Part shown: one piece after another, positions 25,075-33,657 of the stretch
Layout of the letters: every line of letters begins with the position of its first letter
Position numbering within the stretch: the stretch's first letter is position 1
Source of the DNA: RUG754 sp964345365
Lineage (GTDB): Bacteria; Bacillota; Clostridia; Peptostreptococcales; Anaerovoracaceae
Direction of reading: 5' to 3'
Assembly: GCA_964345365.1 (NCBI GenBank)
Contig: CAYFQR010000008.1
Span: 1 to 45,042 of the forward strand
Length of the DNA stretch: 45,042 nucleotides
The notes under the pieces: generated by a model
Database searches by the model: none
What the model was told of the DNA's origin: nothing
The model's input: the letters and a program-made list of their open reading frames with translations, nothing else
Program-made: the position numbers and the translations under genes

Positions 25075-27087
25075 TCAATCCCCCTTTCTCATTCTCTTGA
25101 TTTGCTCCTTCACAGCCTTTATTGCTTCATTTGCACGTCGCTTAATTTCTTTGGCGCGTGCCTTTGCTTTTTTGACTTCTTCTCTGAGCCTTCTCTTTTC
25201 TTCCGCCTTTTGAGCTTTTATCTCCGCCTTTTCTCTGATACGTCTTTCTTTTTCTTCCCGTTTGAAATCCTTAAGGCCTATTCCGTCTTTGTTCGACTCA
25301 CTGAATCTCCTTATCTTCATGGCTGTAGTCTTATCAAACTCGGCTTCTCTCAGCAGCACTTCATTTATTCTCTTGAATAAAGGTTGAGGCGCATTTATCC
25401 TGTCTACTTCTCTGCCGAGCAATTTAAGCACTGCTTCAATGTCTTCGGCATCATCGCCGAGTTCTTCGGTCAACGCTTCTTTATCCACTCTCACGGTTGC
25501 GACTATACTCGAATTATGGCCTCTTTCGTCATCCCTTGCCCAAACCATACATTCACTTATAAATTGACTTCCGAGCAGATAGTTTTCAAGCTCTTCAGGG
25601 TAAACATTTTTACCGTTGTCCGTAATAATTACATCCTTCTGTCTGCCTGTTATATAAATGTATCCATGTCTGTCAATATATCCCAAATCTCCCGTATGGA
25701 ACCAACCGTCTATCAGACATTTAGCTGTTTCCTCAGGTTTATTATAATAACCCAGCATGATATTTTCACCTTTAATGCATATCTCGCCTACGCCCTCATC
25801 ATTCAGATTTATTATTTTGGCGTCGATAAGCTCGAGAGGGTGACCTACCGATTCGTTCCTAATCAGTCTCCTCTTCCCCGGACTCACGGCAACAAGCGGC
25901 GCACACTCCGTCAGACCGTAACCCTGTACACAAGTGAAGCCCATATCACAGAAGAAATCCAAAATATCCGGTCTGCCCGCAGCACCTCCGCAAACCAAAA
26001 ATTTCATTCTGCCGCCGAAAGCTTTCTTTATCTCTTTTAGAAACGCCTTGGATAAATCAATGCCGAGCTTGGATGTGTATCTGTTGGCTCTCGTAACGGT
26101 TTGAAGGGCATTCCCTTTTCCCGTCTTTGCCGCTGCTTTAAGGATTGAATTATAGAGTGTCTCAAATATCAGCGGCACGCCAAGAAAAACGGTAGGTCTT
26201 ATTTCCTGCATATTTTTCTGGACATATTTCAGACCTTCGCAATAAGCGACGGACGACCCTTTATAAAGAGCCCCGAGCATACCGCAAGTGCACTCATATG
26301 TATGATGAAGCGGCAGCAGACTGAAATAAATATCGTCTTCCCATGACGTAAGTGTAACGGAGAGACTCATGAGGTCTGCACATATATTCCAATGTGACAG
26401 CATTACACCCTTCGCAACCCCCGTCGTCCCTGATGTGAAAAGCAGAATGTTTAATTCATGCCTGTCGATTTTAGCATCTATAAAATCACGGTTTCCCATT
26501 GCGATAAGTCTGCTGCCCTCTTCGATTACATCATCGAAGCCGAGTATCCGCCCCTCGCTTTTCCCGGCGCTTATATCTATCAAAAACTCTATGCTGCAAT
26601 TCTCTCTCGCAGAGATATCGGAAAAAATCTCTCTGTATTTTCCTGATAAAAGCACCGCCGACACTTCAGCCTCATCGATGAGCTGTGTAAGCTCCCCTTT
26701 GTCGAGCTCTTTATCAAGCGGCACCACAACGCCGACTCCGCAAACAACGGCAAGATAGCTTATTGCCCAGAAGTAACTGTTCTCACCTATAACCCCTATT
26801 TTTTTGCCTTTCATCCCCCTGCTGAGAAGTGCGGTACCGAGTGCATTTACATCGCTTAAAGTATGATTGTAGCTGATAGGTATATATTCGCCGCCCTTTT
26901 CGAACTTCTGCCAAAAAGCAGGCCTGTCTCCGTATATCTCCGCGGATGTTTCGAGCATATATTTCAAATCCCCTATCGGTCTGCCCGGTTTCTCTATCTT
27001 TATCGACGAGCGTGAACTCCTTATCCTGCTGATATAGTTTTCCGCTTCATAGCAAGGCGGCTTCGTAGTTCTTTTTAGTATACTCAT
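25075..27087 (-). CDS. Long-chain acyl-CoA synthetase family protein with basic coiled-coil tail
   Basis: A 670-residue adenylate-forming enzyme. Motifs: LLFTSGTTGVAKGVMLSH (P-loop, near residue 215), GYGLTECAPL, WFHTGDLGYID, YITGRQKDVIITDNGKNVYPEELE with the catalytic Lys region, all intact. It activates a carboxylic acid, probably a fatty acid, with ATP and CoA. Beyond the normal C-terminus is a 60-residue stretch (about 608-670) of almost only Lys, Arg, Glu and Ala that should form a long positively charged helix. The ATG follows GGGAGGTG. Second gene of the operon, 21 bases after the PAP2 gene. Confidence 0.9.
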   Translation of the reverse strand: MSILKRTTKPPCYEAENYISRIRSSRSSIKIEKPGRPIGDLKYMLETSAEIYGDRPAFWQKFEKGGEYIPISYNHTLSDVNALGTALLSRGMKGKKIGVIGENSYFWAISYLAVVCGVGVVVPLDKELDKGELTQLIDEAEVSAVLLSGKYREIFSDISARENCSIEFLIDISAGKSEGRILGFDDVIEEGSRLIAMGNRDFIDAKIDRHELNILLFTSGTTGVAKGVMLSHWNICADLMSLSVTLTSWEDDIYFSLLPLHHTYECTCGMLGALYKGSSVAYCEGLKYVQKNMQEIRPTVFLGVPLIFETLYNSILKAAAKTGKGNALQTVTRANRYTSKLGIDLSKAFLKEIKKAFGGRMKFLVCGGAAGRPDILDFFCDMGFTCVQGYGLTECAPLVAVSPGKRRLIRNESVGHPLELIDAKIINLNDEGVGEICIKGENIMLGYYNKPEETAKCLIDGWFHTGDLGYIDRHGYIYITGRQKDVIITDNGKNVYPEELENYLLGSQFISECMVWARDDERGHNSSIVATVRVDKEALTEELGDDAEDIEAVLKLLGREVDRINAPQPLFKRINEVLLREAEFDKTTAMKIRRFSESNKDGIGLKDFKREEKERRIREKAEIKAQKAEEKRRLREEVKKAKARAKEIKRRANEAIKAVKEQIKRMRKGD

Positions 27088-27108
27088 TAACTTTCACCTC
27101 CCGCATCC

Positions 27109-28236
27109 CTATCTTACAATGTAGCAAATAAGAGCAATGACTGCTGCGCTTATAAGTATTGTTCTGACAGATTTTTTTCGATTTTTCTCATAATTATCTC
27201 CCCAATGAAGCTTGAGGTTGTCGTTGGCATATAGTATGCCTGAAGTCGTTACAAGCAATGCACATACGGAAGTCATTACTCCGTATGTGTATGACCCCAT
27301 ATCCGATATAACCAAACTTACGCCAATATATATATATGTCACCGTCGCGGCTGTATTTAAGTACCACTTAAGTCCCACTATTTTGCCGAAGCGATTTACC
27401 GTCACGTAATTATACAGTACGGTAAAAAATACCATAAAACTATATACCAAAAGCAGAAATGCGGCCCACCTGTTCTCTTTTGAAATGAAAATCAGAAGTA
27501 CAATCGGCGATACGAACAAAATCGCCGCAAGGTTCTTTTTTGAGAAGAACCCCTCAAATGTAAACAGGTTTCTGATGTATTTTTTTGCGACACCCTGCTT
27601 ATACTCATTAAAGCAAACTGCCCATCCGAAAAGCGATACGGGTATGGCGGCTATCACATCAAGTATGGAATGCTGTTTTAGTATCATGGTGGAAGCGCAT
27701 ATAAATATTACGGCTATCAACATGATTATTTTTTTAACGGCGCTGTCCTTGCCTCTCGTATTCCATGAAGTAAACAAAAGGCCGAGTGAGCCTATGATGT
27801 GCATTGAAGGCAATACATTCGTCGGTGTATCCATAGAATACATATCCCTGACAAGCATTGTCATGAGGTTCTCACGTGCGAACTCCTGAGGCCTGAGGTT
27901 AAGAATCGACGGATATACCAAATACGTCGTAAAACTGACAATCGCGCCGATTATAAAAAATCTCATCATTTTCCGGAAATTGTCCTTTTCATACTTTAAC
28001 GTGTAAAAAATCGTGATAACCGACAATACATGCCACGAATAATACGGAATGATAAAATACTCATTGAACGGGATCAGGTCATCCAAAAAACAATGTATTT
28101 CATGCCAATTTTGGCCTATATCAATCCTCTCAATAATATAAAACCCTATTATATAGAACGGTAAAAACAGTAAATACCAATATATGTTATCTTTTTTAAC
28201 TTTTCTCAATTTCTCCAAACTCTTTTCCCAAAACAT
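27109..28236 (-). CDS. PAP2-like membrane phosphatase/phosphotransferase
   Basis: A 375-residue protein with about ten membrane segments. Two PAP2 motifs are visible: PSMH (143-146) with the central His and KQHSILDV (187-194) with the second His and Asp. An upstream NLRPQE may stand for the first motif. This pattern is closest to the inositol-phosphotransferase/AUR1-like branch that acts on lipid or polyprenyl phosphates. It heads the operon with an acyl-CoA synthetase, XpaC and TelA. A TTGCCT-17-TATAAT promoter places transcription start about six bases before the ATG, with no ribosome site. Confidence 0.8.
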   Translation of the reverse strand: MFWEKSLEKLRKVKKDNIYWYLLFLPFYIIGFYIIERIDIGQNWHEIHCFLDDLIPFNEYFIIPYYSWHVLSVITIFYTLKYEKDNFRKMMRFFIIGAIVSFTTYLVYPSILNLRPQEFARENLMTMLVRDMYSMDTPTNVLPSMHIIGSLGLLFTSWNTRGKDSAVKKIIMLIAVIFICASTMILKQHSILDVIAAIPVSLFGWAVCFNEYKQGVAKKYIRNLFTFEGFFSKKNLAAILFVSPIVLLIFISKENRWAAFLLLVYSFMVFFTVLYNYVTVNRFGKIVGLKWYLNTAATVTYIYIGVSLVISDMGSYTYGVMTSVCALLVTTSGILYANDNLKLHWGDNYEKNRKKSVRTILISAAVIALICYIVR

Positions 28237-28249
28237 GAATCTAAATATA

Positions 28250-28278
28250 ATTATACTTTAATAGTTAAAAGTAGGCAA
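28250..28278 (-). promoter_or_regulatory. Promoter TTGCCT-17-TATAAT for the envelope operon
   Basis: TTGCCT (28278-28273) and TATAAT (28255-28250) on the minus strand with 17-base spacing. The predicted transcript begins near 28243, six or seven bases upstream of the PAP2 ATG. Confidence 0.6.
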
Positions 28279-28319
28279 CTTAAAATTTACAAAAAGTGCG
28301 GGATAAGCCTTACCAACAG

Positions 28320-28354
28320 AAAAAAAGCGCAGCAGTCATTAAAACCGCTACGCT
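28320..28354 (-). terminator. Rho-independent terminator with T7 run
   Basis: On the minus strand AGCG-T-AGC pairs with GCT-G-CGCT around a 13-base loop, followed by a run of T. It is the second terminator downstream of the 28784-29617 gene and isolates the envelope operon from it. Confidence 0.8.
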
Positions 28355-28421
28355 AAGAAAAATCTGATTTTTTGTGTTTACCGCCGCTTCGGTGAGGATT
28401 TTGATTTTTTTGTGATTGCTT

Positions 28422-28769
28422 TTATTGTTTTTGAAAAATACCGCAGTAGTGAACTGCGGTTGAAATTTGTTTTCTTGGAAATCTGCTTTTATTATTTTTT
28501 CTCTTGAATATCTCGGCTATTAAACCATACAAAACTCCTACCACCGGCCATATTATCCAGGTCATATGCCATTTGAAAGTCAGGAAGCTTATCGCAAGAT
28601 AAATTACTACCACGCTGAGCCAGTAAATCGGCGCTACCGACCTGTCCACCTTTTTATCCGCCCTGCTGTAATCGCCCTCTTCAAGCAGAGTCTGGTAAGC
28701 GCCGTGCTCGCCGGAATGGGCGGCGTAATGTTCGGTTTGAACTTTCGCAACCGGCGGTTGCAAATGCAT
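28422..28769 (-). pseudogene. C-terminal remnant of a membrane-bound XRE-type regulator
   Basis: The 115-residue frame contains YQTLLEEGDYSRADKK, then two membrane segments (IYWLSVVVIYLAISF and WIIWPVVGVLYGLI). This is the usual tail of Clostridia HTH-XRE regulators that carry C-terminal membrane helices (...GIYWC..TAIYLG.SF.T..W..TWIIWP..GVLF...). The HTH and the first membrane helices are missing. Its last 20 residues come from translating through a terminator hairpin at 28440-28460, so the natural stop has also been lost. It starts right after the ferredoxin gene. Confidence 0.6.
28435..28460 (-). terminator. Terminator hairpin inside the regulator remnant
   Basis: ACCGCAGT (28440-28447) pairs exactly with ACTGCGGT (28453-28460); the minus strand continues ATTTTT. 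This looks like the original terminator of the regulator gene, now read through by the remnant frame. Confidence 0.65.
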
Positions 28770-28783
28770 TATTTTTTTAATAT

Positions 28784-29617
28784 TCAGGCAAAAAAATCAT
28801 TTTCTGCGCGTGCCGTGAAGTTTTTTTCAAGCATTCTGACATGAGAAAGAAAATCTTCGTCGATAAAATATTTTGCGCCAGCAGGACATTTGCTTATACA
28901 GGCATGACATTTAATGCATATACCCTCCACAAGTGCAGGGTCTTCACGATTTATTGAACCCATCGGACATGAACTTATGCATATGCCGCATTTATCACAT
29001 TTATCTCTGTCCGTCTCAGGCTTGGCCTTTAGAAAATTCGCCGGACTCCCGTCCTCTTTTAGCGGAGTGTAGTATGGCATTACCGGCTCCCCGTTTTTTA
29101 TGAGAGGCATGACGAGTTCGTCCGCCGACGTGGCTTTTACGATTTTTCCGGTCACATACTCCGTGAATCTCGAAATTCCCAAAAAATCCTCACAGTCAGG
29201 TCTTCCGTATCCCAACTTATCCGTAAAGACATGATTGCAAGCCATAGCCGTTGCGGCGAATACGCTGAACCCGCTTTTCCTTAACACCTCCGCAAGCTCG
29301 GTCAGCGAGCTTCCGTAGCTTCTGTTGCCGAAAGTTACCACAGCAATAGCAGGTGCGCCGTTTCCTTTGAACATGCTCTTTATGAAAGGCAGGATTTTAT
29401 TCGGCACTCTGCCGGCATAGGTAGGCACCCCGAATATTACAAGATCGTTTCCGCTAAAAACAAACGGCTTGTCGGTGCGATTTACCGATAATGTAAAATC
29501 GAGAGCTTCAACACCGACTTTTAGCTTATCCGACATTTCAGCGGCTGCTTCTTTCACAACCTTCTCGGTATTTCCGACCGGGCTGAAATACACCGCCCTT
29601 ATTTTTTTTATTTTCAT
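28784..29617 (-). CDS. EFR1-type flavodoxin-ferredoxin fusion protein
   Basis: A 277-residue protein. An N-terminal flavodoxin-like domain (YFSPVGNTEKVVK, VFGVPTYAGRVPNK-like loop, VTFGNRSYGSSLTEL) is followed by two 4Fe-4S motifs, CDKCGICISSCPMG and CIKCHACISKCPAG. This is the EFR1 ferrodoxin architecture of strict anaerobes, expected to shuttle electrons in the cytoplasm; partners are unknown. The ATG follows AGAGGAAAAA. It stands alone, 76 bases after the M42 peptidase gene. Confidence 0.9.
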   Translation of the reverse strand: MKIKKIRAVYFSPVGNTEKVVKEAAAEMSDKLKVGVEALDFTLSVNRTDKPFVFSGNDLVIFGVPTYAGRVPNKILPFIKSMFKGNGAPAIAVVTFGNRSYGSSLTELAEVLRKSGFSVFAATAMACNHVFTDKLGYGRPDCEDFLGISRFTEYVTGKIVKATSADELVMPLIKNGEPVMPYYTPLKEDGSPANFLKAKPETDRDKCDKCGICISSCPMGSINREDPALVEGICIKCHACISKCPAGAKYFIDEDFLSHVRMLEKNFTARAENDFFA

Positions 29618-29693
29618 TTTTTCCTCTTTTTAATTGCTTATTGCCTTAAAAATATATTCCTGTAAATTGTAAGTTGTCCTGATATATGTCCTG

Positions 29694-30746
29694 TTAAATT
29701 ATATATTCGATAAGTAGTTTGAGCGTGTTCTCAACTCCTTTTTTATGGCTTCTCTCATATCCGTGAGATGCATACACTCCGGGGCCTATCAATCCATGCT
29801 TAATATCGTAGCCGGCATGCAGTGCGGAATCAACATCGGATGTATAATGCGGATATACATCTACCGCGTAGTCAGCTCCCGACTTTAACGCCGCATTGAC
29901 AAGCGACTTAACTACGTCAGAAGAGTAAGGTCCCCTGCTGTCCTTAGCACAAATTGATACCTGTCTCTCGGTACACTTAAGCCCCTCTCCGACACAGCCC
30001 ATATCAACCGAAAGGATTTCCGTGACTCCATCGGGCACCGTAGCGCTTGCACCGTGTCCCACTTCCTCGAAAACGGTGAAATGAACCCAAAGCTCTCTCT
30101 CAGGTTCACAAGAGTACTCTTTTAGCTGCTTGGCAAGTCCCAGTAAAATAGACGCACTTAATTTATCATCTAAAAATCTGCTTTTTATGTATCCGTTTTC
30201 AGTTATTCTGGTCCTCGGGTCAAAGCATACGATATCTCCGTTTGCAATACCCAATTTCAGGGCATCTTCCTTCGACTTGACATCTTCATCAACGAGGATT
30301 TCCATATTATTCCACTCACGCTTTGTTTCATCGTATTTATCGTTCACATGCACCGAAGCGTTAATGAGCTGGCAGGTTCCCTCATATTCACCGCTGAACC
30401 GAGTTATAATCTTTACATTTTCAGCTTCCGCATTGTTTGCGTTCATACTGCCGAGCGGTGTTACCGTGAGCCTGCCGTTTTCTTTTATATCGGAAACCAT
30501 GGCGCCGAGAGTATCGATATGAGCGTTCAGCATGAGTCCTCCCTTGCCGCTTTTTTTCCCGTCCGTCAGTTTGGCGATGACTCCGCCCTTGATTGTCTTC
30601 TGAGGCATATATCCGATTTCGGTAAGCTTCCCGATGATAAAATCCGCCGCATTTTCCGTATAGCCCGTTGGGGAATCTATCGCAAGAAGCTCCGTAACCG
30701 TTTTAATGATATATTCCATATATTTTTCAATGTTGCTCTTCTTCAC
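29694..30746 (-). CDS. M42-family metallo-aminopeptidase
   Basis: A 350-residue peptidase of the M42 (PepA/TET/FrvX-like) family. Metal and catalytic residues can be placed: NAHIDTLG (His/Asp), RFLDDKL (bridging Asp), EEVGHGAS (catalytic Glu-Glu), SVDMGCVG (Asp) and the C-terminal ERSHKKG (His). These enzymes form large dodecamers that trim peptides in the cytoplasm. I chose GTG at 30746, ten bases after AAGGAG; a TTG at 30767 overlaps that site. It follows the nitroreductase by 17 bases, in an operon with a second aminopeptidase. Confidence 0.88.
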   Translation of the reverse strand: MKKSNIEKYMEYIIKTVTELLAIDSPTGYTENAADFIIGKLTEIGYMPQKTIKGGVIAKLTDGKKSGKGGLMLNAHIDTLGAMVSDIKENGRLTVTPLGSMNANNAEAENVKIITRFSGEYEGTCQLINASVHVNDKYDETKREWNNMEILVDEDVKSKEDALKLGIANGDIVCFDPRTRITENGYIKSRFLDDKLSASILLGLAKQLKEYSCEPERELWVHFTVFEEVGHGASATVPDGVTEILSVDMGCVGEGLKCTERQVSICAKDSRGPYSSDVVKSLVNAALKSGADYAVDVYPHYTSDVDSALHAGYDIKHGLIGPGVYASHGYERSHKKGVENTLKLLIEYII

Positions 30747-30763
30747 CTGATTGTTTCTCCTTA

Positions 30764-31291
30764 TCAATCTACAAAAAATACCCTGCCGTCTTTTCTCGGA
30801 GCAGCTTCAGGCGCTTCTCCTTCAGGATAACCTATGATAAGATGCCCTATGCCCTCATAGTTTCCTTCTATTCCGAGTCCCGTAAGGAAATTTCTCCATT
30901 CCGGCATTTCAAATTCCTGTTTTGCGCGGTGAATCCAGCAGCTTCCAAGTCCGATTGCCTTAGCTGCATTCATCATATTGCCCATAGTAAGCGTCCCGTC
31001 ATATATGTAGTTCGGTTCATCCTTATCCGCCAAAACAATCAACATCATGGGAGCGCCGTAAAACGGATCTTTGTATTCGCCGATGCCGGCAATCTCGGCA
31101 TTTACCTTTCTCAACTTTTCAATAATTTCGCTGTTTTTAAGACAAATAATTATCGACGGCTGTTTATTTTTGCCGCTCGCCGCCATGAGCCCCGCCTTGA
31201 TTACGACGGCTATTTCTTCATCCGTCGGCATTTGTTTTTTATAGCTTCTTATGCTCCTTCTGTCGAGAAGAGTCTTAATGCTTTCATTCAT
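30764..31291 (-). CDS. Nitroreductase-family FMN oxidoreductase
   Basis: A 175-residue protein. RRSIRSYKKQMPTDEEI at the N-terminus is the FMN-phosphate motif of the nitroreductase family; AASGKNKQPS, then NMMNAAKAIGLGSCWI and the C-terminal GYPEGEAPEA fit as well. It would reduce nitro or quinone-like compounds with NAD(P)H. The substrate cannot be told. Strong ribosome site (AAGGAGG). It lies between two aminopeptidase genes, 17 bases after the M18 gene. Confidence 0.9.
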   Translation of the reverse strand: MNESIKTLLDRRSIRSYKKQMPTDEEIAVVIKAGLMAASGKNKQPSIIICLKNSEIIEKLRKVNAEIAGIGEYKDPFYGAPMMLIVLADKDEPNYIYDGTLTMGNMMNAAKAIGLGSCWIHRAKQEFEMPEWRNFLTGLGIEGNYEGIGHLIIGYPEGEAPEAAPRKDGRVFFVD

Positions 31292-31308
31292 GTGGATTAA
31301 CCTCCTTA

Positions 31309-32625
31309 CTAAAAAATAATATCATACTTGCCGTCGCCTTTTCCTACAACGGATGACGAAAAAAACCTCTCCGACAATTTAACCAAATAATTTGTATCCT
31401 TCACACCGGCAGTTTCACAGGCGGAGTGCATAGCAAGCTGTGCAAGACCGATATCGACCGTATTCAGTGAAATCTGCATCTGTGATATGTTTCCAAGCGT
31501 CGAGCCTCCCGGCATATCGGACCGGTTGGCAAATGTCTGATACGGAACGCCGGTTTCTTCGCAGAATTTTCTGAATATCGCTCCGGATATCGCGTCTGTC
31601 GTGTAAAGCTGATTTGCGCTGTACTTGATAACTATGCCTTCATTGATTTTCGGGCGATTCGTAGGGTCAGTCTTATCCATATGATTCGGGTGCACGGCGT
31701 GTGCATTGTCGGCTGATATCATAAAGCTCGATGTCAAGGTTCTCAAATAATCTTCATTCGTTTTTCCGAGTGAATCATTTATTCTCTTAAGCACATCCTT
31801 AAGGAATGTCCCTGCAGCACCCTGTTTGGTTTCCGAACCCACTTCTTCATTATCCGCAACATAGTGAACCGCAACACTGTTGACAGGCTTCGACTTGATG
31901 AAGCCTACGAAAGTTGCGAAAGCACACTGAAGGTCATCCAACCTCGGACTTAGGACGAAATCATCGTCAATTCCGACGAAACAACCCTTATGCCTATTGT
32001 AAAGGTAAAGGTCGGCATCTAAAATGTCCGAAGGATCCACACCCGCATCTTCGGCTATAACTCGCATAAAGGCACCCTTGTTGCCTGTAGAGTCGAGCAG
32101 AGGGAGCATGTCAACCTGAGCATTGAAGGAATAGCCTTCATTCACATTTCTGTTCATGTGAATCGAGAGATTGGGAATTATCATAATATCCTTATCAATA
32201 TTTATCAACTTGGTTTCAACGCCGCTTTCTGTGGAAACTGCCAATCTTCCGGCTACCGAAAGCGGTCTGTCAAGCCACGAAGAAAAAATCGCTGAACCGT
32301 ATTTTTCAACATTCAGCTTAGTGTATTTATCCTCCGCGACAATTTCACAGTTCGGTTTTACCTTAAGAGACGGTGAATCCGAATGCGACGCCATAATCTG
32401 AAAGCCGATATAGTCTTCTCTCGGTAAAATAAAGGAAATAACAGACGAGTCGTTTCTTGTAACATAGTACTTTCCTCCGGCTTCCAAAATCCATTTTTCA
32501 CCCTCGAACAGCTGTCTTGCACCCTCTATTCTCAACATTTCACAGAAGTTCTTTACTGCAAAAAAAGAGTTGGGGCTCTCGTCTAAAAACGAAATCAGCG
32601 CCTGATTGATGTTTTTCTCGTCCAT
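31309..32625 (-). CDS. M18-family aminopeptidase (aspartyl aminopeptidase type)
   Basis: A 438-residue zinc aminopeptidase. Key segments: MASHSDSPSLKVKP (zinc His), SPRLDDLQCAFA (bridging Asp), DNEEVGSETKQGAAGTF (catalytic Glu pair), SADNAHAVHPNH and DMPGGSTLGNI (last His absent from this string; the family His lies nearby). These enzymes remove acidic or other N-terminal residues from peptides. I prefer the ATG at 32625, which follows CAGGAGGAG, over the start at 32646. It heads the M18 > nitroreductase > M42 operon. An extended -10 (TGCTATAAT, 32708-32703) lies upstream. Confidence 0.9.
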   Translation of the reverse strand: MDEKNINQALISFLDESPNSFFAVKNFCEMLRIEGARQLFEGEKWILEAGGKYYVTRNDSSVISFILPREDYIGFQIMASHSDSPSLKVKPNCEIVAEDKYTKLNVEKYGSAIFSSWLDRPLSVAGRLAVSTESGVETKLINIDKDIMIIPNLSIHMNRNVNEGYSFNAQVDMLPLLDSTGNKGAFMRVIAEDAGVDPSDILDADLYLYNRHKGCFVGIDDDFVLSPRLDDLQCAFATFVGFIKSKPVNSVAVHYVADNEEVGSETKQGAAGTFLKDVLKRINDSLGKTNEDYLRTLTSSFMISADNAHAVHPNHMDKTDPTNRPKINEGIVIKYSANQLYTTDAISGAIFRKFCEETGVPYQTFANRSDMPGGSTLGNISQMQISLNTVDIGLAQLAMHSACETAGVKDTNYLVKLSERFFSSSVVGKGDGKYDIIF

Positions 32626-32771
32626 TTGCTCCTCCTGAAATTTCACAAAGACGTTAATTGTATCCGTGTGATAATTATTGCATGAAATTATTTGCTTTTA
32701 TTATTATAGCATAAATATGGGCTCGACGAGTGATTTTACAGCAATTTAACTGGTTTTTTTGCATCTACGTG

Positions 32772-32777
32772 ATATAA
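32772..32777 (+). promoter_or_regulatory. Extended -10 box (TGA then TATAAT) for the HAD phosphatase
   Basis: TGATATAAT lies 34 bases before a nine-codon leader frame and 55 bases before the HAD gene. No good -35 is visible. Approximate position. Confidence 0.45.
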
Positions 32778-32810
32778 TTAAGCTGTGAAAAATAATAAGG
32801 AAAGAAAAAA

Positions 32811-32840
32811 ATGACGAAAGCGAGGCTTTTGAATGGCTAA
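32811..32840 (+). CDS. Nine-codon upstream leader frame overlapping the HAD start
   Basis: ATG ACG AAA GCG AGG CTT TTG AAT GGC TAA encodes MTKARLLNG. It has its own AAGGAAAG ribosome site, and its stop overlaps the ATG of the HAD gene (32833) in another frame. The arrangement would couple translation of the two. It may be chance; no conservation can be judged here. Confidence 0.35.
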   Translation: MTKARLLNG

Positions 32841-33639
32841 ATTTAATGAAATTGACTTTAATAAGATGACCGGTTTTATGTGCGATATGGACGGTGTAAT
32901 ATATCGCGGCAACCAGATTCTTCCGGGAGTACCGGAATTTCTTGATTGGCTCCGAAGAGAAAACAAACAATACCTTTTTTTAACAAATAACAGCGGGTTC
33001 TCCCCACGCGAGCTTCACCTCAAACTTGCCCGCATGGGACTTGACGTACCCGAAAAACATTTCTATACGAGCGCACTTGCTACGGCAGATTTTATCAAGA
33101 CGCAATCACCGGGATGCTCGGTCTTTGCGATAGGCGAAACCGGTCTTTTGAACGCCCTATATGATGCGGGAATTACCATGAACGATGTCGACCCCGAATA
33201 TGTGGTCGTAGGTGAAAGCCGTTCCTATACTCTTGAAACACTCACGAAGGCGACCAGCCTCGTGCTCGCAGGGGCGAAACTCATCGGTGCCAACTCCGAT
33301 GTTACGGGGCCCACCGAAAACGGGATTGCACCGGCTTGTCGTGCACTTATCGCTCCTATAGAATTAGCCACGGGCAAGCAGGCATATTTTTGCGGCAAAC
33401 CTAATCCGCTTATGATGCGCACAGGTCTTAAGCTTCTCGGTTGCCACTCGGGTGATGCCGTTATGATAGGTGACAGGATGGATACGGATATAATATCAGG
33501 ACTCGAAAGCGGCATGACGACCGTTCTTGTACTGTCAGGCGTTTCAACTAAAAAGACGATAAGAACCTTTGCATACAGACCTTCCATAGTATTGGAGGGC
33601 GTCGGCGATATAGTCAATTTAGCTCAAGCAGCCAAATAA
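32833..33639 (+). CDS. HAD-IIA family phosphatase (NagD-like)
   Basis: A 268-residue hydrolase. DMDGVIYRG (Asp18, Asp20) is the HAD nucleophile motif; FLTNNSGFSPRE is motif II; FCGKPNPLMM supplies the motif III Lys; VMIGDRMDTDIISG is motif IV. The large cap between motifs II and III is typical of class IIA (NagD, AraL, 4-nitrophenylphosphatase-like). It dephosphorylates small phosphorylated metabolites; the exact substrate is unknown. Its AGCGAGG ribosome site lies inside the short leader frame. A diguanylate cyclase remnant follows after 18 bases. Confidence 0.92.
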   Translation: MAKFNEIDFNKMTGFMCDMDGVIYRGNQILPGVPEFLDWLRRENKQYLFLTNNSGFSPRELHLKLARMGLDVPEKHFYTSALATADFIKTQSPGCSVFAIGETGLLNALYDAGITMNDVDPEYVVVGESRSYTLETLTKATSLVLAGAKLIGANSDVTGPTENGIAPACRALIAPIELATGKQAYFCGKPNPLMMRTGLKLLGCHSGDAVMIGDRMDTDIISGLESGMTTVLVLSGVSTKKTIRTFAYRPSIVLEGVGDIVNLAQAAK

Positions 33640-33657
33640 TAGAAAAGAAATATTAAA

